Shown here: one piece after another, positions 6,461 through 9,620 of the stretch
Position numbering within the stretch: the first letter of the stretch is position 1
Layout: every line of letters starts with the position of its first letter
DNA from: Anaerolineae bacterium
GTDB taxonomy: Bacteria > Chloroflexota > Anaerolineae > UBA1429
Direction of reading: 5' to 3'
NCBI GenBank assembly: GCA_007118555.1
Contig: SKRJ01000442.1
Location: 1 to 9,620 of the forward strand
DNA: 9,620 bases
Notes under the pieces: model-generated
Database searches by the model: none
Told to the model about the DNA's origin: nothing
What the model saw: only the letters and a program-made list of their open reading frames with translations
Program-made: the position numbers and the translations under genes

Positions 6461-7252
6461 ATGAAGATCTATATGATTACCGATCTGGAGGGCGTCGCGG
6501 GCGTGGCCCGCTGGGATCAGACCGGCACCGATCAACCGGGCTATGCCCAGGCGACCCGCCTGATGACCGAGGAGGTGCGCGCCTGCGTGGCGGGCATCCA
6601 GTCGGTGGAAGCCGAGGCCGAGATCTGGGTGTGGGACGCCCACGGCCCCGGCTCGATCGATCTGGAGCGTTTCCCCCGTGGGGCTCTGCTGCTGAACCGC
6701 GGGCCTATTGATCCGCCCGCCTTTCTCGACAACTCCTTTGATGCGGTGTTCTTTCTCGGCCAGCACGCCAAGGCGGGCACGCGCAACGGTAACCTGGCCC
6801 ACACCTACTCGTCCATGAGCTATGCCTGGTTCAAGATCAACGGCCTGGAGCTAGGCGAGTTCGGCTGTCGCGCGGCTCTGGCGGGCAGCATGGGCGTGCC
6901 CACTCTGTTCGTCAGCGGTGACGATACCATGCTGGCCGAGGCGCGCGCCCTGATCCCCGGCATCTATGGCGCCCAGGTCAAGATCGGGCTGGGACCCCAG
7001 TTGGCGCTGCATCTGGCGCCCGAGGACGCCCGCGACCTGATCCGCGACACGGCGGCCGATGCCGCGTCGGCACTGTTCACCGCCCAGCTTGGCGAGATCG
7101 AGCCCTTTGTCATCGAAGGCCCTCCCTATGAGCAAGAGATCCGCATCGTCGGGCGCACCGACCCGAACCCTCTGCTGCGCCAGGGGTTTACGCAAGTAGA
7201 CGCGCTCACATTCGTCAAGAGCGCCAACCGCTTGCAGGATCTCAACATCTAG
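6461..7252 (+). CDS. dppA: M55 family zinc D-aminopeptidase (DppA-like)
   Basis: A 263-residue protein similar in length to Bacillus subtilis DppA (about 274). DppA releases D-amino acids from the N-terminus of peptides and forms a decameric ring with two zinc ions per active site. The dinuclear site is visible: D8 and E10 in TDLEG, H61 in DAHG, H102 in GQHAKAG and E133 in GEFG, with the catalytic H114 in LAHTYSS. These match DppA D8, E10, H60, H104, E133 and H115 (from memory). The start is ATG 6461, because AGGGAGG (6448-6454) lies 6 nt upstream and the N-terminus then begins MKIYMITDLEG, as in the family; an in-frame ATG at 6437 precedes that ribosome site. No signal peptide is seen, so it is cytosolic. 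The position after the Ldh-type gene suggests a shared catabolic role. No Dpp/Opp transporter is in the window. Confidence 0.9.
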   Translation: MKIYMITDLEGVAGVARWDQTGTDQPGYAQATRLMTEEVRACVAGIQSVEAEAEIWVWDAHGPGSIDLERFPRGALLLNRGPIDPPAFLDNSFDAVFFLGQHAKAGTRNGNLAHTYSSMSYAWFKINGLELGEFGCRAALAGSMGVPTLFVSGDDTMLAEARALIPGIYGAQVKIGLGPQLALHLAPEDARDLIRDTAADAASALFTAQLGEIEPFVIEGPPYEQEIRIVGRTDPNPLLRQGFTQVDALTFVKSANRLQDLNI

Positions 7253-7271
7253 GCGCCTCAGCGCATACCGC

Positions 7272-7300
7272 TTGACCCCGGCATCCGACGGGCCTACATT
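7272..7300 (+). promoter_or_regulatory. Candidate internal promoter for the aldo/keto reductase gene
   Basis: TTGACC (7272-7277, 5 of 6) and TACATT (7295-7300, 4 of 6) are separated by 17 bp in the 102-bp gap after the M55 peptidase gene. Transcription would start near 7308, about 47 nt before ATG 7355. No strong terminator precedes it, so the gene may also be read through from the Ldh-type promoter. Confidence 0.45.
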
Positions 7301-7354
7301 GAGAGCACCCGACAAGGGTTCTGTACAGTCAGCATGAGAAAGAGGACAGCAACG

Positions 7355-8521
7355 ATGCAATATCGCAGATTTGGCCAGCTCGACTGGGATGTCTCGGCGT
7401 TGGGCTTTGGCGCCATGCGCCTGCCCACCCTGGGCGCCAGGAACCGGATCGACGAGCCCCTGGCCATCCGCATGATCCGTTTCGCCATAGACCATGGCGT
7501 AAACTATATCGATACAGCCTATCCCTACCACGGCGGCCACAGTGAACTCCTCGTCGGCAAGGCGCTGCAGGACGGCTACCGCGACAAGGTGCGGGTGGCC
7601 ACCAAGAGCCCTGTGCGCATCATCGAGTCGGGCGATCATTTCGATTGCATCCTCGACGAGCAACTGGCCAAGCTCGGCGTGGACACCATCGACTATTATC
7701 TGCTGCACGGCATGCGCGTGGCCCGCTGGGACACGGTCAGAGAGCACGAGCTGCTGGCCCGCGCAGACAAGGCGCTGGCCGAGGGCAAGATCCGCCACAT
7801 CGGTTTTTCTTTCCACGACTCGCTGGGCCTGTTCCGCGAGATCATCGATAGTTATGACAACTGGAGCTTTTGCCAGATCCAGTACAACTATATGAACGAA
7901 GAGTACCAGGCAGGCACGGCGGGCCTCGAGTATGCCGCCGACAAGGGCCTGGCGGTCGTGGTCATGGAGCCCCTGCTGGGCGGGCGCCTGGTCAACCCGC
8001 CCGACGAGGTCAACGCCATCTGGGACGCTGCCCCGGTGCAGCGCACCCCCGCCGAGTGGGCGCTGTCCTGGCTCTGGTCCAAGCCCGAGGTCTCGGTGGT
8101 GCTCAGCGGCATGAGCACCATGTGGCAGGTGGTCGAGAACGTCTACTATGCGTCCCAGTCGTCGGTCGGGATGCTGGACGACGCCGATCAGACCATTGTG
8201 GCCCAGGCCCGCGACGTCTATAACGCCATCTGCCCCATCCCCTGCACCCAGTGCCAGTATTGCATGCCCTGCCCCAACGGCGTCGATATCCCCGGCGTGT
8301 TTACGCTCTTTAACCGCGCCATCATGTACAATGCCATGGCCGAGGCGCGCCGCTCTTATGCCGAGATGGACAGCGCCAAGCGGGCATCGGCCTGTGTGCA
8401 GTGCCATGTGTGCGAGGAAAAGTGCGTGCAGGACATCCCCATCAGCCAGTGGATGCCCATCGTACATGCGGTGCTGGGCGAGGGCGAGGCCTATGACCCC
8501 AGCATCTGTCCCGTTATGTAG
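7355..8521 (+). CDS. Aldo/keto reductase with C-terminal two-cluster [4Fe-4S] ferredoxin-like domain
   Basis: A 388-residue protein. Residues 1-280 form the aldo/keto reductase barrel, beginning MQYRRFGQLDWDVSALGFG. The catalytic tetrad is D53 and Y58 (IDTAYPYHGG), K84 (VATKSP) and H118 (YYLLHGM). The tail holds two iron-sulfur motifs: C297-x2-C300-x2-C303-x2-C306-P, in the typical QYCMPCPNGVDIP context, and C347-x2-C350-x2-C353-x3-C357. This fusion is a known subfamily of anaerobes and Chloroflexota, proposed to link carbonyl/alcohol redox chemistry to a low-potential electron carrier; the substrate is unknown. The start is ATG 7355, with GAGGA (7342-7346) spaced 8 nt; the in-frame ATG 7334 lies before this site. 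Neighbours are oxidoreductase and peptidase genes, so it may process the carbonyl product of the same pathway, but it probably also has its own promoter. Confidence 0.92.
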   Translation: MQYRRFGQLDWDVSALGFGAMRLPTLGARNRIDEPLAIRMIRFAIDHGVNYIDTAYPYHGGHSELLVGKALQDGYRDKVRVATKSPVRIIESGDHFDCILDEQLAKLGVDTIDYYLLHGMRVARWDTVREHELLARADKALAEGKIRHIGFSFHDSLGLFREIIDSYDNWSFCQIQYNYMNEEYQAGTAGLEYAADKGLAVVVMEPLLGGRLVNPPDEVNAIWDAAPVQRTPAEWALSWLWSKPEVSVVLSGMSTMWQVVENVYYASQSSVGMLDDADQTIVAQARDVYNAICPIPCTQCQYCMPCPNGVDIPGVFTLFNRAIMYNAMAEARRSYAEMDSAKRASACVQCHVCEEKCVQDIPISQWMPIVHAVLGEGEAYDPSICPVM

Positions 8522-8531
8522 AACCCATTGG

Positions 8532-8550
8532 GGCGATGGCGCGCATCGCC
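8532..8550 (+). terminator. Probable hairpin terminator after the aldo/keto reductase gene
   Basis: GGCGATG (8532-8538) pairs perfectly with CATCGCC (8544-8550) around a 5-nt loop, starting 10 nt after the TAG stop. The following sequence is only moderately T-rich (GTCTTGTTGG some 10 nt later), so this is a weak or factor-assisted terminator. It suits the boundary, because a good new promoter follows at 8637. Confidence 0.45.
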
Positions 8551-8636
8551 TGGCGCTGCGTCTTGTTGGTCCGTAGCCGGACAGCCCTGTACGCGTGCGT
8601 CGGGTGGCGCCCTGGGCAGCGTGGCCACGGCAACGC

Positions 8637-8665
8637 TTGACGTGGCCGATACGCGCCGCTATCAT
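8637..8665 (+). promoter_or_regulatory. Sigma-70 promoter for the I9-like/subtilase operon
   Basis: TTGACG (8637-8642, 5 of 6) and TATCAT (8660-8665, 5 of 6) are spaced at the optimal 17 bp. Transcription would start near 8672, about 34 nt before ATG 8706. With the hairpin at 8532-8550 it marks a new transcription unit within the 184-bp gap. Confidence 0.7.
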
Positions 8666-8705
8666 CTCGCCAGTTCAGCCGACCAACCCCATGAGGAGCC
8701 ATGCT

Positions 8706-8966
8706 ATGCCCAAAGTGGACCCGAGCCTGCGAGCAGAATGGAAGGAGAACCCCCGCTCCAGCTTTTCGCTGATCGTGCGCGTGACGGGGGATGTGGGCGA
8801 GCGGCGTGAGATGCTCGAGGACCTGGGCTGTCAGGTCAAGCGGGCCTTTCGCCTCACCAACTCGATCAGCGTCCGTTGCAGCGGCGCCACCGCGCTCACT
8901 CTTACCCGTCGCCGCTGGGTTACCAAGGTGGAACCAGACTCGATCATCCGCGCGTTGGGAGGCTGA
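8706..8966 (+). CDS. Stand-alone subtilisin propeptide-like (inhibitor I9-like) small protein
   Basis: An 86-residue protein with no signal peptide. Residues 20-80 follow the layout of subtilase propeptides: a first strand (FSLIVRVTGD), a helix (GERREMLEDLGCQV), a strand pair (VKRAFRLTNSISVR), a second helix (ATALTLTRRRW) and a final strand with acidic end (VTKVEPDSI). The pattern 'R-x-F-R-L-x-N-x-(I/V)-x-V ... W-V-x-K-(V/I)-E-x-D' is what N-terminal propeptides of bacterial S8 proteases show, but here the protease is a separate gene. AGGAG (8694-8698) lies 7 nt before ATG 8706. The stop is 6 nt before the subtilase start, and the subtilase's ribosome site GGGAGG lies inside this gene's end, so the two are probably translationally coupled. 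Likely role: folding chaperone or inhibitor of that protease, acting in trans. The fold call is pattern-based, with no search run. Confidence 0.75.
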   Translation: MPKVDPSLRAEWKENPRSSFSLIVRVTGDVGERREMLEDLGCQVKRAFRLTNSISVRCSGATALTLTRRRWVTKVEPDSIIRALGG

Positions 8967-8972
8967 TCTAGC

Positions 8973-9620
8973 ATGGGGGAAGGATCCAAGTTGAGAAACG
9001 GATTGGAGCAGGAACTGTCCAGCATGGCCCGCGACGAAAAGGTCCCCATCATCGTGCGTTACTCGCCCGACCGGCGCATTGTGCGTCACAAGGGCCCGCC
9101 GGCCCCCGGCGTTCAGGAGAGCTACAACTACCGGCTGCAACCCATGGCACACATGTATGCCACGCCGGGAGCGATTCAGGCCCTGCAGCAGGATGACGAG
9201 GTCGTGCGCATATACCGCGACCAGCCCGTACATGCCTTGCTGGACGCGGCCCTGCCGATCATCCAGATGCCCCAGGTACGCAGTCTGGGCTGGGACGGGC
9301 AGGGCGTCAGCATCGCCATTATAGATACCGGCATCGATCCGGTGCATCCCGATTTCCAGGGGCGCCTGGTCGACATGGCCGACTGGGTGGGCGAGGGGCC
9401 CGTGGACGAGAACGGCCATGGCACCCACTGCGCCGGCATCGCCGCCGGGTCGGGGGCCAGCAGCAACGGGCGCTACCGTGGCGTGGCACCGGGGGCCAGC
9501 ATCTATGCCGCCAAGGTGTTGCGCAGGAACGGCTCGGGAATGATGGGCGATGTGATGGCCGGCATCGATTGGGCCGTGGAGCAGGGCGTGCAGATCATCT
9601 CTCTCTCACTGGGTGGCCCC
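8973..9620 (+). CDS. S8 family subtilisin-like serine protease, C-terminus beyond window
   Basis: The first 216 residues of a subtilase, open to the right edge. Residues 24-90 look like a propeptide (VPIIVRYSPDRR ... DDEVVRIYRDQPVHALL). The catalytic domain starts near 98 with QMPQVRSLGWDGQGVSIAI. The catalytic Asp is D118 (IIDTGID) and the catalytic His is H149 (NGHGTHCAG); GVAPGA (170-175) and the substrate-binding ISLSLGG (209-215) follow. The oxyanion Asn and catalytic Ser lie beyond the window. ATG 8973 is supported by GGGAGG (8957-8962) 10 nt upstream. The N-terminus is charged and lacks a hydrophobic segment, so the enzyme is probably cytosolic, like the AprX/Isp types, unless exported without a classical signal. 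It is coupled to the I9-like small gene just upstream. Confidence 0.93.
   Translation, partial: MGEGSKLRNGLEQELSSMARDEKVPIIVRYSPDRRIVRHKGPPAPGVQESYNYRLQPMAHMYATPGAIQALQQDDEVVRIYRDQPVHALLDAALPIIQMPQVRSLGWDGQGVSIAIIDTGIDPVHPDFQGRLVDMADWVGEGPVDENGHGTHCAGIAAGSGASSNGRYRGVAPGASIYAAKVLRRNGSGMMGDVMAGIDWAVEQGVQIISLSLGGP

Noticed and set aside
7250..7266. A short GC-rich inverted repeat (GCGC-CTCA-GCGC) just after the M55 peptidase stop, as a terminator.
   Set aside because: The stem is only 4 bp and no T-run follows, so it is too weak to call.
6851..8665. A very long open frame on the minus strand, opposite the M55 peptidase and aldo/keto reductase genes.
   Set aside because: In GC-rich DNA the antisense frame of a real gene is often stop-free. 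The plus-strand genes have complete catalytic motifs and ribosome sites, whereas the antisense translation is low-complexity His/Gly/Arg-rich with no domain.

Overview
The window is a GC-rich bacterial segment with eight supported protein genes: seven complete, and one (a subtilase) running off the right edge. There are no RNA genes, insertion sequences or CRISPR arrays. A zinc-ribbon/pseudokinase/Ig-repeat scaffold, a cyclic-di-AMP receptor, a LarA-like nickel-pincer isomerase and a ferredoxin-tailed aldo/keto reductase together look most like a Chloroflexota (Anaerolineae-type) genome. That assignment is an inference from gene content and has moderate confidence. The promoters follow the ordinary sigma-70 consensus, and most starts have good Shine-Dalgarno sequences.

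Region 1 (1-3906): a near-perfect promoter (TTGACA, 16 bp, TATAAT) drives a large cytosolic multidomain protein. It has two zinc ribbons, a protein-kinase fold that has lost its catalytic residues, and seven beta-rich repeats of about 102 residues. A DarA/PstA-type c-di-AMP receptor follows after 57 bp, probably in the same transcript. A 9-bp hairpin closes the unit and also separates it from the convergent gene that follows.

Region 2 (3907-8550): a metabolic block. A LarA-type isomerase on the minus strand and a malate/lactate-dehydrogenase-family (Ldh type 2) oxidoreductase on the plus strand diverge from a 169-bp control region, which has a recognisable promoter in each direction and two small inverted repeats. 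The oxidoreductase gene is followed after 36 bp by a DppA-like M55 zinc D-aminopeptidase. After about 100 bp, which contains its own promoter, comes an aldo/keto reductase with a C-terminal two-cluster ferredoxin-like tail. The racemase/dehydrogenase pairing suggests catabolism of a chiral 2-hydroxy acid. The M55 peptidase may add a D-peptide or amide substrate. The actual substrates cannot be read from sequence.

Region 3 (8551-9620): behind a strong promoter (TTGACG, 17 bp, TATCAT), an 86-residue protein resembling an isolated subtilisin propeptide (I9-like) lies 6 bp upstream of, and is probably translationally coupled to, an S8 subtilase that has its own propeptide-like N-terminus and no signal peptide. 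This looks like a protease with a trans-acting inhibitor or chaperone.

The most unusual items are the zinc-ribbon/pseudokinase/seven-repeat protein and its link to c-di-AMP sensing, followed by the stand-alone propeptide/subtilase pair.
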